From Imperialibacter sp963977595 (GTDB lineage: Bacteria; Bacteroidota; Bacteroidia; Cytophagales; Cyclobacteriaceae), in contig NZ_CP180355.1 in assembly GCF_048007035.1 (NCBI RefSeq), positions 744,001 to 808,000 on the forward strand: a stretch of 64,000 nt of DNA. The letters are read 5' to 3'. A program made the position numbers and the translations under genes. The notes under the pieces were generated by a model. That model was not told where the DNA came from. It saw only the letters and a list, made by a program, of their open reading frames with translations, and searched no databases. Below, piece after piece: positions 1 to 8,100 of this stretch; the first letter of the stretch is position 1, and each line of letters begins with the position of its first letter.

Positions 1-1
1 C

Positions 2-385
2 GTCATGAAACCCGGCGACCATGGCACTACCTTCGGGGGCAATCCGCTTGTTTGTGCAACCTCGCTAGCGGTACTGGAAGTGATTGAAGGAGAGAACTTA
101 CTGACGGCGGCCAAAGAAAAAGGTGCCTGGCTCAAAAAGGCGCTAATCGACATGAACGAGCCTTCACTCAAGGAAGTCAGGGGAAAGGGGCTTATGCTGG
201 GTGCTGAGTTTGATTTTGAAACCAAGCCCCTTGTGGTGGAAATGCTCAAAAACGGCGTGGTAGCCAATGCCACCGCAGGGAATGTGCTGCGGTTTGTACC
301 AGCGCTCACCATCGGTTATGACGAGATGGAGCAGGCCATTACTGTATTAAAAGAATCATTAATAAATATAAAAGCCCATGCCTAA
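2..385 (+). CDS. argD: Acetylornithine aminotransferase, C-terminal part
   Basis: This is the last ~128 codons of a class III PLP-dependent aminotransferase; the 5' part lies outside the window. In arginine synthesis ArgD converts N-acetylglutamate semialdehyde to N-acetylornithine. The stretch GDHGTTFGGNPLVCA matches the ArgD/ornithine aminotransferase region just after the PLP lysine, and GKGLMLGAEF matches the conserved C-terminal substrate region. The PLP lysine itself is off the window. The stop overlaps the start of argC by 8 bases, so the genes are translationally coupled, and the neighbouring argC and argJ support an arginine role over other class III transaminases. Confidence 0.88.
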   Translation, partial: VMKPGDHGTTFGGNPLVCATSLAVLEVIEGENLLTAAKEKGAWLKKALIDMNEPSLKEVRGKGLMLGAEFDFETKPLVVEMLKNGVVANATAGNVLRFVPALTIGYDEMEQAITVLKESLINIKAHA

Positions 386-1412
386 GAAAAAGATAGGCGT
401 TGTTGGCGCCACTGGTTACACAGGCTCAGAGCTTGTTCGCATTCTGGCCAACCACCCGGAAATAGAGATTGCCGTCATTACATCAGAAAGCCGGGCGGGT
501 GAAAAATTTTCAGACGTCCACCCGTTTTTCAAAGACATCGTTGACCAGCCTTTGCACAAAGCAGATAAGGTGAATGAGCTCGACCTTGACCTGGTTTTCC
601 TGGCACTACCGCACGGCGTCTCCATGGAGTATGTGAAGCAGTTTGCAGGAAAAGGCTTCAAAATCGTCGACTTTTCAGGTGACTTCCGTCTCGACTCCCC
701 GAAAACTTACGAGGAATGGTACAACAAGCCACACACTTTTGTTGAAGGCTTCGATACTGCTGTTTACGGGCTTCCGGAGCTTTTCTACGACAAAATCAAA
801 GGCGCTGACCTGGTGGCTAACCCTGGCTGCTACCCCACAAGCGCTATTTTGCCCCTGGCGCCGTTGCTTGCAAATGGTATCATTGAAAGCAAAGGCATCA
901 TCATCGATGCGAAGTCTGGCATCACCGGCGCTGGTATTAAAGCCAGCGCTACCACGCACTTTTCGAATGTGAACGACAATTTCAGGGCTTATGGTTTAAA
1001 GAACCATCGCCATACAATTGAGATTCAAGGTGTGCTCAGCGGGATAACGGCTGGCGTCACACTTCAATTCACCCCTCACCTGCTGCCGGTAGATCGTGGC
1101 ATCCTTTCAACGACTTACGCCAGGCCTAAGGGTGCTACAAGCGGTGCCAAGCTGAAAGCGCTTTATCAGGACTTTTACAAAGACAAGCCCTTCGTAAGAA
1201 TCTGCGACACGCCACCGGCGATCAAAGACGTGCGGGGCAGCAACTATTGCAATATATACGCCGACTTCGACGAGCGAACCGGCAATATCATCCTTGTCAG
1301 CACCATCGACAACCTGGTGAAAGGTGCCGCCGGGCAAGCTGTTCAGAATATGAACATTATGCTCGGCTTCGAAGAATCTTTAGGTTTAAATCAAATACCC
1401 GTCAATCCATAA
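378..1412 (+). CDS. argC: N-acetyl-gamma-glutamyl-phosphate reductase
   Basis: NADPH-dependent reduction of N-acetylglutamyl phosphate to the semialdehyde, third step of arginine synthesis, cytoplasmic. The 344-residue protein has the normal ArgC length. It starts with a nucleotide-binding GVVGATGYTGSELV (residues 7-20) and carries the active-site cysteine at residue 151 in NPGCYPTSA; the downstream TPHLLPVDRG contains the conserved catalytic-region histidine. The start overlaps argD by 8 bases and the stop lies 2 bases before the argJ start, so this is a tight arg operon. Confidence 0.95.
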   Translation: MPKKKIGVVGATGYTGSELVRILANHPEIEIAVITSESRAGEKFSDVHPFFKDIVDQPLHKADKVNELDLDLVFLALPHGVSMEYVKQFAGKGFKIVDFSGDFRLDSPKTYEEWYNKPHTFVEGFDTAVYGLPELFYDKIKGADLVANPGCYPTSAILPLAPLLANGIIESKGIIIDAKSGITGAGIKASATTHFSNVNDNFRAYGLKNHRHTIEIQGVLSGITAGVTLQFTPHLLPVDRGILSTTYARPKGATSGAKLKALYQDFYKDKPFVRICDTPPAIKDVRGSNYCNIYADFDERTGNIILVSTIDNLVKGAAGQAVQNMNIMLGFEESLGLNQIPVNP

Positions 1413-1414
1413 TC

Positions 1415-2626
1415 ATGATCAAAAACATCACCAACGTAAGAGGCATGAAATGCTGGGGCGCTCATTCCGGTGTCAAATCACTGCGCCGTGACCTGGCTTT
1501 GATCTACTCAGTGGTGCCAGCAAATGCAGCTGCCGTATTCACCCAAAACAAAGTAGTGGCTGAACCCATCAAAGTTTCCCGGGAAAACATTAAAGGAGGC
1601 ATAGTGCAAGCCATTGTTATCAATGCCGGCAACGCCAATGCCTGCACAGGTCAGCAAGGTGCAGATGGTGCCCAGGCTATGCTGAAAACAGCAGCCGAAG
1701 CACTTGGCATCGATGAAAAAACCATCATCATAGCCTCTACAGGCATTATCGGCGAACCATTCCCAACCGAGGATGTGGTAAAAGGCATTATCGAATCCGC
1801 CCCTAAACTAAGTAATAAGTCAAACGCTGGGTCATTTGCCGCCAACGCCATCCTTACCACCGACACTTTTCCCAAAGAAGGCTTTCTGGAGTTTGAACTC
1901 GATGGTCACGAGATCAATATGGGAGGCATTGCTAAAGGATCGGGAATGATCCACCCCAACATGGCCACCATGCTGGCATTTATTGCCACCGACGTAGCAA
2001 TAGAGTCGAAGCTATTGCAGAAAACCCTGAAGGAGGTAGTGGATCGTACTTTCAATATGATCACAGTAGATGGCGACACTTCCACCAACGACATGGTGGT
2101 AGTAATGGCCAATGGCAAAGCTGAAAACGACATACTGAAGTCAGAAAAAGACAAGGGCTATGACGTGTTCAGAGAAAAGCTTGAAGAAATGATGAAGCAC
2201 CTCTGCACGCTGATTGTTTCGGATGGTGAAGGGTCTTCGAAGTTTCTCGAGTACACAGTTAAAAATGCTACAGATGAAGTATCAGCCAGAAAAATCTGCC
2301 GGGCCGTGTCGAGCTCCACGCTGGTAAAAACCGCCATGTTCGGCCGTGATCCAAACTGGGGCCGAATTGTGTGCGCCGCAGGCAATGCCAACGTCCCATT
2401 CAACTTCGAAAAAGCCGACCTATACCTGGGCGATGACAAAGAGATGATACAGGTGCTGGAAAAAGGCAGGCCGCTCGACTACGACCGCAACTATATGAAG
2501 CGAGTGCTACGAGAGTCCCATATCTATATTAATCTCGATTTGAACGAAGGCAAGGCAGAAGCCACCGGCTGGGGTACTGATCTAACTACAGATTACGTGT
2601 TGTTTAACTCAGTGTATACTACGTAG
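1415..2626 (+). CDS. argJ: Bifunctional ArgJ: ornithine acetyltransferase / N-acetylglutamate synthase
   Basis: ArgJ moves the acetyl group from N-acetylornithine to glutamate, giving ornithine and recycling the acetyl group. The reading frame is open from 1247, inside argC, but the ATG at 1415, 2 bases after the argC stop, gives a 403-residue protein of normal length starting MIKNITNVRG, so I use that start. The self-cleavage site is visible as PNMATMLAF, with Thr185 as the predicted N-terminal nucleophile of the beta chain. GRDPNWGRI is also a family signature. Its presence implies the cyclic acetyl pathway. Whether the enzyme is mono- or bifunctional cannot be told from sequence alone. Confidence 0.94.
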   Translation: MIKNITNVRGMKCWGAHSGVKSLRRDLALIYSVVPANAAAVFTQNKVVAEPIKVSRENIKGGIVQAIVINAGNANACTGQQGADGAQAMLKTAAEALGIDEKTIIIASTGIIGEPFPTEDVVKGIIESAPKLSNKSNAGSFAANAILTTDTFPKEGFLEFELDGHEINMGGIAKGSGMIHPNMATMLAFIATDVAIESKLLQKTLKEVVDRTFNMITVDGDTSTNDMVVVMANGKAENDILKSEKDKGYDVFREKLEEMMKHLCTLIVSDGEGSSKFLEYTVKNATDEVSARKICRAVSSSTLVKTAMFGRDPNWGRIVCAAGNANVPFNFEKADLYLGDDKEMIQVLEKGRPLDYDRNYMKRVLRESHIYINLDLNEGKAEATGWGTDLTTDYVLFNSVYTT

Positions 2627-2657
2627 GAAAGTGGGAATATGGTGGCGCCGACATGCA

Positions 2658-2687
2658 TTGTAGGACACGGAAAAATGCTTACCTTTG
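2658..2687 (+). promoter_or_regulatory. Consensus Bacteroidota promoter (orphan transcript)
   Basis: A TTG at 2658-2660 is followed after exactly 19 bases by TACCTTTG at 2680-2687. This matches the Bacteroidota sigma-factor pattern of a -33 TTG and a -7 TAnnTTTG with about 19-21 bases between. The predicted transcript start is near 2694. No protein gene follows on this strand before a strong terminator. Confidence 0.55.
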
Positions 2688-2693
2688 GTCAGT

Positions 2694-2920
2694 AAATGCA
2701 AAAGAGCTGACTAACAATGAAGTTAACCAGCCCAGTTTGGCCCGTTGCCTCGGGACTTTTACAACTTAGCGACTGTATCTATTGGCAGTAGCTAGGAGGG
2801 AAAAACAAGGGTTAGAGTTTTTTAAACTCCATCTCAAGCATGCTGATGAGACAATGGATTGACCTCTTGTTGACGTCTTATGATTCTTAGTATGGAGGGA
2901 GGTAACCTCCCTCCCTTTTT
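2694..2920 (+). ncRNA. Candidate small RNA of unknown family, ~225 nt
   Basis: The interval between argJ and the opposite-strand gene at 3244 holds no convincing protein gene, but it has a consensus promoter (2658-2687) and a strong intrinsic terminator (2894-2921). The predicted transcript is about 225 nt. It contains a short hairpin with arms GAGTTT and AAACTC around 2815-2830. A 24-codon frame (ATG 2717, stop 2789-2791) is present and could be a leader-type peptide, but nothing shows that it is translated. I do not recognise it as tmRNA, RNase P or SRP RNA; a 6S-like RNA is possible by size only. The rest of the gap (2922-3243) is AT-rich with nothing identifiable. Confidence 0.4.
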
Positions 2921-2921
2921 T
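2894..2921 (+). terminator. Strong intrinsic terminator
   Basis: GGAGGGAGGT (2894-2903) and ACCTCCCTCC (2905-2914) form a perfect GC-rich inverted repeat, followed by C and six T. It could end either readthrough from argJ, 270 bases upstream, or the candidate small RNA. Confidence 0.8.
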
Positions 2922-3243
2922 CCCATCCATCGTAAGCAAAGGTAATGGAATTGCTACGATAAATTATCCACAAATTAGGACTTAAAAGTTGGTTAAAATC
3001 ATTTTACTATCAAGTAATAGTTTAACTAATGATCTATAATTTATTGGCTAATAGGCTATTATGCTAAAATGAAAGGCATGTAAGTTTTTTTTTGTAACAC
3101 ACTGTAAAACAGTAATTTGTAAAAAAAATATCACATACTCTTGACTTTTAAATATATTTTATATCTGCTTGCGTTCGGCCCATATTTAATGCGATATTGG
3201 AAAAGTACTATTAACAGCAAGAAGCTAAGTATACAGCCTCCTA

Positions 3244-4317
3244 TCAATCAAAAAGGCTTAACTGTCTAGATCCGGCGATTGTCTCTTGCAATAAGGAGAT
3301 GAATCTACTTGTATCGGCATAGTAATTTGGGTAGGTAAGCCTAAGAGTTTCTAGAGTGTCTGAGGATACAAGTACAATATTTTTTTGATTAAATTTATTC
3401 TTCTTTTCTAGTTCTAAATATTGCTCAGATGCCTTATTAAGACCTCTTGATCCAGAAGAAAATGACATTATGTTAACTATTTTCTCCAATGGGTCTAACT
3501 CCAAAAGAAAAAACCCTGCTTTTTGGTAATCAACATCTGTCGTAAAGTGAACAGCTGCACTGAATCCCTCGAGTAGATTTATTACTTTGAGTTTCTTTTC
3601 TAAGAGAATAATCTCTTTTCTAAGTGTATCAAAGTGGTCTGGAGTGTCTGGTACGATTGGAGTATTCTCTTTGAGGGCAATGATTGAACTTATTAAAGAA
3701 AAAAACCTTCTCCAATCTTGCTCACCACCTCCTAACTTTAGAGACTGGTTAGTGAATGAATCAATTGTTTCAACTGCTGTAGCCCAGGCGTGTTGTAAAA
3801 GCGTTCTTAGCTGAATTTCAATTTTAAGGTTGTTGTAATCCTTATTTTTGTCACTTATGTATTTATAAACTAAATGAATACTTCGATAGCCTGTAAACCT
3901 TGGCTTTACAAAAACATAGTCATCAACTGAAAATAGATCGTGTTTCAATCCTCTTGACGACCTACTTGTATAAACCCTTGTCAGTTTATCAAGGTCTCTT
4001 ACGTTTGCTACAACAACCCGACATCCTCCAATATCTTGTATCTGTGATAAATTAATCCCTCTGATTCGCTCCAGTTTAGATTTTATAGAACTTAATCTTT
4101 TTATTCTCTGACCTACTAGACACTGCTTATCTATTTTCTTGGCTTCTCTTCTAAGTCTAATCTGAAAGGTATTTAACGGGAAGTTGTGTGAGGTTCTCCA
4201 ATTATTAATAATTGCATAAGCATGGTTTAGTTCGTGGTCAGTGGACGACTCGTTGATTAATATTAAGCCAGCCCGATTTACTTCTCTTCTTGAATACTTT
4301 GGTTTACTCCAGCCCAT
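3244..4317 (-). CDS. Solitary RelA/SpoT-domain nucleotide synthetase
   Basis: A 357-residue protein with a RelA/SpoT synthetase domain and no hydrolase, TGS or ACT regions. Visible synthetase features are the G-loop-like RIKRLSSIKSKL (71-82), the metal-binding DIGGCR (95-100), GYRSIH (143-148) and EIQLRT plus HAWATAVE (167-183). All core catalytic positions look intact, so pyrophosphate transfer from ATP to (p)ppGpp or another acceptor such as tRNA (the toxSAS reaction) is plausible. A region of about 110 residues follows that I do not recognise. The gene is visibly more AT-rich than its neighbours and stands alone, which suggests transfer. No clear antitoxin gene is adjacent. Housekeeping alarmone synthetase versus toxin or defence effector cannot be decided here. 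Confidence 0.75.
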   Translation of the reverse strand: MGWSKPKYSRREVNRAGLILINESSTDHELNHAYAIINNWRTSHNFPLNTFQIRLRREAKKIDKQCLVGQRIKRLSSIKSKLERIRGINLSQIQDIGGCRVVVANVRDLDKLTRVYTSRSSRGLKHDLFSVDDYVFVKPRFTGYRSIHLVYKYISDKNKDYNNLKIEIQLRTLLQHAWATAVETIDSFTNQSLKLGGGEQDWRRFFSLISSIIALKENTPIVPDTPDHFDTLRKEIILLEKKLKVINLLEGFSAAVHFTTDVDYQKAGFFLLELDPLEKIVNIMSFSSGSRGLNKASEQYLELEKKNKFNQKNIVLVSSDTLETLRLTYPNYYADTSRFISLLQETIAGSRQLSLFD

Positions 4318-4321
4318 TAAA

Positions 4322-4367
4322 TGTAAATTTACAAATTTGTCATGCGCTTTTTAATAGTTGTCATGCG
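4322..4367 (-). promoter_or_regulatory. Operator-like repeats upstream of the RelA/SpoT gene
   Basis: Immediately upstream of the start codon (4315-4317) lies a perfect 12-bp palindrome, TGTAAATTTACA (4322-4333), followed by two direct copies of TTGTCATGCG (4337-4346 and 4358-4367) spaced 21 bp, about two helical turns. This looks like a repressor-controlled promoter, which fits a potentially toxic synthetase. No consensus TAnnTTTG is obvious here. Confidence 0.4.
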
Positions 4368-4471
4368 TTTTGCAAAAAATTGATAGCCAACCACTTAATA
4401 AGTAGCATTTTTAGACAACGTCAAGTAATGAGCGGGGCACGTGCTATCTTTGATGAATACATAAAAAATAG

Positions 4472-4606
4472 AAAAATGAAACTCAAATCTCTAACCAACT
4501 GCCCCCTAAGGAAGAAAAGACTTGCATTGAGTACCATGAGAACATCCGTTGGGCTGAAAATCTAGTTCAAGTCTTCAATTCCCCAATCCTGTCCCCATAC
4601 CGTTGA
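4472..4606 (+). pseudogene. Possible decayed gene fragment
   Basis: A frame of about 44 codons with no start codon ends at 4606 and has coding-like codon choice (LPPKEEKTCIEYHEN...). A TATCTTTG (4445-4452, a -7-like element) and an out-of-frame ATG (4476) lie just upstream, as if one base change had broken a small gene. I do not recognise the protein. The rest of the gap 4368-4675 shows nothing further. Confidence 0.18.
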
Positions 4607-4675
4607 AAAGAAATCAGTCGATGATTTTGTCCGGGTTTATTTATCTTAATTGCTCATTCCAAAAAAGATATCTAC

Positions 4676-5326
4676 ATGTACAAAAGACTTTCATTCCTCA
4701 CTGCTCTTTTCCTTGGTGGCTTCACGCTGCTTGCACAAAACCCCCAACGTTTTCAGGGAGAAATTGACAAATACGCTCAGGAAGCAGCTTCAGTCAATAA
4801 CGAGAAGCTTGCGTTGTTTACAGGCAGCTCTTCTATCAAGCTATGGAATGATATCGCAGAACGGTTCCCAAAAAAGAATGTAGTCAACCGGGGCTTCGGA
4901 GGTTCTTCTATGTCGGATTTGCTTTACTACACAGATGAGCTCCTCTTCAAATATTCGCCGTCAAAAATCTTTATTTATGAGGGTGACAACGACATTGCCT
5001 CGGGAAAGACCCCCGACCAAATCCTTGCAGACGCCAAAACGATAGTTGCCCAGATAAGAGAAAAGCTACCCAAAAATGTAAAGGTCTATTTCATTTCCGC
5101 CAAGCCAAGCGTTTCCCGCTGGAAACTGAAAGACAACTACGTTGACTTCAATACCCAGCTGGAAGCGTGGACTAAAACCGAAGCCGGGGTAAAGTACGTT
5201 GATGTGTGGACTCCAATGCTACAGCCAAACGGCGAGGTAATGAATGACATCTTCAGAGAGGATAACCTCCACATGACGTCGAAAGGCTACGACATTTGGG
5301 AGAAGGTCCTCAAAAAATATTTGTAA
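4676..5326 (+). CDS. Secreted SGNH/GDSL-family hydrolase
   Basis: An esterase/lipase-type SGNH hydrolase of 216 residues with a signal peptide (residues 1-20, ending LLAQ). Block I is GSSS with the likely nucleophile Ser52 in place of the classical GDS; block II is NRGFGGSS around residues 71-78; block III is GDND (103-106); block V is DNLH with Asp196 and His199. All catalytic blocks are present, so it should be an active periplasmic or exported hydrolase of acyl esters, perhaps on carbohydrates or cell-wall material. The substrate is unknown. It is a monocistronic gene between the RelA/SpoT patch and a permease gene. Confidence 0.85.
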   Translation: MYKRLSFLTALFLGGFTLLAQNPQRFQGEIDKYAQEAASVNNEKLALFTGSSSIKLWNDIAERFPKKNVVNRGFGGSSMSDLLYYTDELLFKYSPSKIFIYEGDNDIASGKTPDQILADAKTIVAQIREKLPKNVKVYFISAKPSVSRWKLKDNYVDFNTQLEAWTKTEAGVKYVDVWTPMLQPNGEVMNDIFREDNLHMTSKGYDIWEKVLKKYL

Positions 5327-5588
5327 GTACCACTGTCTTCATCAAACCTGAGAAAAAGAGGAGCGCAGGAGCGCTTTCAGCCTCCCAACTCCTCATTGCC
5401 ATTTCTCAATGTTTATTACACCAATAGCCAGAGCGGTTCACTTTCGTCCACCCAAGCTGGTAAAGTCTACTGATTACCAATTGTTGTTTACTTTTCATGC
5501 TTCACTTCCTCCTCTGTCTATTTTTTACTATCCCATTTCTAAATAATTGAGGATTATGCATCTTTAAAAAAGGTTCAAAAACTCAACC

Positions 5589-8021
5589 ATGTTTAAAAGT
5601 GCTCTCCTCATAGGAATCCGAAGCTTGCTGAAAAACAAGCTGCATTCCACCATCAATCTATCAGGCTTTGCGATAGGTATTACATGCTCCTTGCTTATAC
5701 TCGCCTTTGTTTGGGACGAACTCCACTACGACCGCTTCCATCCCAATGACGACAGACTCTACCGTCTGGCCCTCCACCGCAGCTTTCCGGGCCGTGATGT
5801 GTCATTCGCTACAACGCCTTTCCCGGCTGGGCCTACCCTGCTGCAAGACATCCCCGAGATAGAAAGCTATTGCCGCCTGTTCACACCTTTCTCCAGTCCA
5901 CCGAGAGTACGAATAGGCGATATTGAGTTCTACGAAAACAACAGGCTGGCCGCCGACTCCACTTTCTTCAGGCTGTTTGGAGTTCAATTGAAGGAAGGAG
6001 ATCCCCGCAATGCCCTGAAAGACCCCAATAGTGTGGTCCTCACGGAAAGCACCAGCAAAAAGTACTTTGGAGATCAGGATGCTCTTGGCAAAATGATCAA
6101 GGTGGGCGATTCCACCCTTTACCGGGTTACCGGCGTAGCCCAGGATGTGCCGAACAGAAGTCACCTTAAGTTTGACCTGCTCTTCTCATTACGCTCCTTC
6201 CCTGGCGCCCACGATGGCACCTTTTGGGGGTCTTACCAATGCCTCAACTACTTCCTGCTGAAGCCCGGCGTGACCCAGGAGCAGGTGAAAGCAAAAATTC
6301 CATCAGTTGTCAAACAGTATATGGGACCGCAGGTGGAGTCTCTCCTCAACATCACTTTCGACGAGTATGAAGCAGCAGGCAACCGGCACAACTATGTTTT
6401 TCAGCCTATTCAAAGCATCCACCTTGAAAGCAACTTCCAGAACGAGATAAAGCCTAACGGAGACAAAAACTACGTCTATCTTTTTATGGTCGTTTCAGTA
6501 CTCATCCTGTGTACGGCATGCTTCAATTTTGTGAACCTGTCAACAGCCAACTCTGTCAAACGGGGCAAAGAAGTGGCTGTAAGAAAGGTGGTGGGTTCCA
6601 GCAAACTTCAGCTTATCATCCAGTTTATTACTGAGTCCATAGTGATCACACTCATAGCTGTCGTCATTTCTTGTCTGCTGTTTATCTGGCTCCTTCCCTA
6701 TTTCAATCAGCTGGCAGAAAAGCACATTGCTTTGTCAGACTTTAGCTTACTAAATGTCGCAGGGCTCCTTTTGGTCTTCACTGTTCTTTTAGGCACCCTG
6801 TCGGGGCTTTATCCCGCTTTCTTCATTTCGTCGTTTCCTACGCTCAAAATTTTCAAGGGAGAACTCAAGCTAAGCCATAAAAAATGGGGGTTCAGGAACA
6901 TTCTGGTGGTAGCGCAGTTCATGGTGTCTATTTTTCTGATGGCAGCCACGCTGTTCATCTACCGCCAAATGAACTTCATGATGGATAAAAAGCTAGGCTT
7001 TGACAAAGATCAGGTGCTCGTCATCGAACGCAGCAACCAGCTGGGTGGCAGCCTCAGGGCCTTTATGGACGAATTACAGCAGGTCAACGGTGTGGAAAAA
7101 GCGTCTGCCTCTTTTCATGTACCCGGCCGACAAATGAGCGGTGGCAGCTTTCATGCTCAGGGAGTTTCCGCCACAGAACGATATCTTTTTACTGCTATCT
7201 ACGCCGACTACGATTTTGCCGACACCTACGGGATCAAAGTAAACGAAGGCCGCTTCTTTTCGAAGGATATGGCCTCCGACACGGCGGCCGTTCTTGTGAA
7301 CCAGGCCACAGTAGACATGGTGGGGTGGGATAATCCGCTGGAGCAAAAAATTCTGCCCACTGCCGGCACCCTCCAGCGCATCATTGGCGTGGTAGACGAC
7401 TTTCACTTTGCTTCGCTACACGAGAAGGTCGGGCCGCTGGTGGTCTTTGGCATCTCTCCCCAGCAGTTGGCTACACTCAGTCCTAATCTGGTGTCCGTTC
7501 GAATTGGTTCGGGCGCATCCACAAAAGCCACGGTACAAAGCATAGAGGCCTCATGGAGCAAATGGATGCAGGGCAGCCCCATTCAATATAGCTTCCTCGA
7601 TCAGGAATTCAATGCACTTTACCAGAATGAAGAACGTATCAGCAGGGTGTTTTCTACTTTTTCCATACTGGCCATTTGCATAGCCCTTATTGGCGTAGTA
7701 GGACTTTCCACCTACATCGCCAATCAGAGAACAAGAGAAATTGGAATCCGCAAAGTGCTCGGCTCGTCAGCGTCGGGCATCCTTGTGCTGCTCTCAAAAG
7801 ATTTTGTTCAATTGCTGATTGCCGCAAACTTACTGGCACTTCCGCTGGCGTGGCTGGCGCTGAGTAAATGGCTGGAGCAGTATCCTTACCAGACTTCGCT
7901 GACCATCTGGCTCTTCCCTGCTATTGGCATCGTCTTCTCTTTTTTCATTGTGCTCACCACTTGTCTTGTTACCTACAAAAAGGCACAAATGAACCCTTCG
8001 AAAGCAATTAGGTATGAGTAG
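5589..8021 (+). CDS. ABC transporter permease, FtsX/MacB-like (paralog 1 of 4)
   Basis: An 810-residue inner-membrane protein with the duplicated MacB-FtsX layout: an N-terminal membrane segment (about 22-42), a periplasmic core (about 46-290), three membrane helices, a fourth one near residue 435, a second periplasmic core, and three C-terminal helices. The cytoplasmic coupling motif occurs twice, as AVRKVVGSS and GIRKVLGSS. Such proteins move lipids, peptides or macrolides or transmit force with a MacB/LolD-type ATPase, but no ATPase gene is near. No promoter was recognised in the 262-base gap upstream. Substrate unknown. Confidence 0.85.
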   Translation: MFKSALLIGIRSLLKNKLHSTINLSGFAIGITCSLLILAFVWDELHYDRFHPNDDRLYRLALHRSFPGRDVSFATTPFPAGPTLLQDIPEIESYCRLFTPFSSPPRVRIGDIEFYENNRLAADSTFFRLFGVQLKEGDPRNALKDPNSVVLTESTSKKYFGDQDALGKMIKVGDSTLYRVTGVAQDVPNRSHLKFDLLFSLRSFPGAHDGTFWGSYQCLNYFLLKPGVTQEQVKAKIPSVVKQYMGPQVESLLNITFDEYEAAGNRHNYVFQPIQSIHLESNFQNEIKPNGDKNYVYLFMVVSVLILCTACFNFVNLSTANSVKRGKEVAVRKVVGSSKLQLIIQFITESIVITLIAVVISCLLFIWLLPYFNQLAEKHIALSDFSLLNVAGLLLVFTVLLGTLSGLYPAFFISSFPTLKIFKGELKLSHKKWGFRNILVVAQFMVSIFLMAATLFIYRQMNFMMDKKLGFDKDQVLVIERSNQLGGSLRAFMDELQQVNGVEKASASFHVPGRQMSGGSFHAQGVSATERYLFTAIYADYDFADTYGIKVNEGRFFSKDMASDTAAVLVNQATVDMVGWDNPLEQKILPTAGTLQRIIGVVDDFHFASLHEKVGPLVVFGISPQQLATLSPNLVSVRIGSGASTKATVQSIEASWSKWMQGSPIQYSFLDQEFNALYQNEERISRVFSTFSILAICIALIGVVGLSTYIANQRTREIGIRKVLGSSASGILVLLSKDFVQLLIAANLLALPLAWLALSKWLEQYPYQTSLTIWLFPAIGIVFSFFIVLTTCLVTYKKAQMNPSKAIRYE

Positions 8022-8040
8022 GAAGAAAAAATTGAGAGCA

Positions 8041-8078
8041 AAAAAAGCCCTTGCTGTTTTGTCAATCAGCAAGGGCTA
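8041..8078 (-). terminator. Intrinsic terminator for the 8101-9156 gene
   Basis: AGCCCTTGCTG (8047-8057) and CAGCAAGGGCT (8068-8078) form an 11-bp perfect stem. Read on the minus strand it is followed by seven T (8047-8041). It sits between two convergent genes. Confidence 0.85.
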
Positions 8079-8100
8079 ACGATTCATTAAGCTAATTGAA

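Noticed and set aside
1247..1414. Upstream extension of the argJ frame into argC
   Set aside because: The extension is antiphase coding DNA of argC and lacks family similarity; ATG 1415 gives the normal ArgJ N-terminus.
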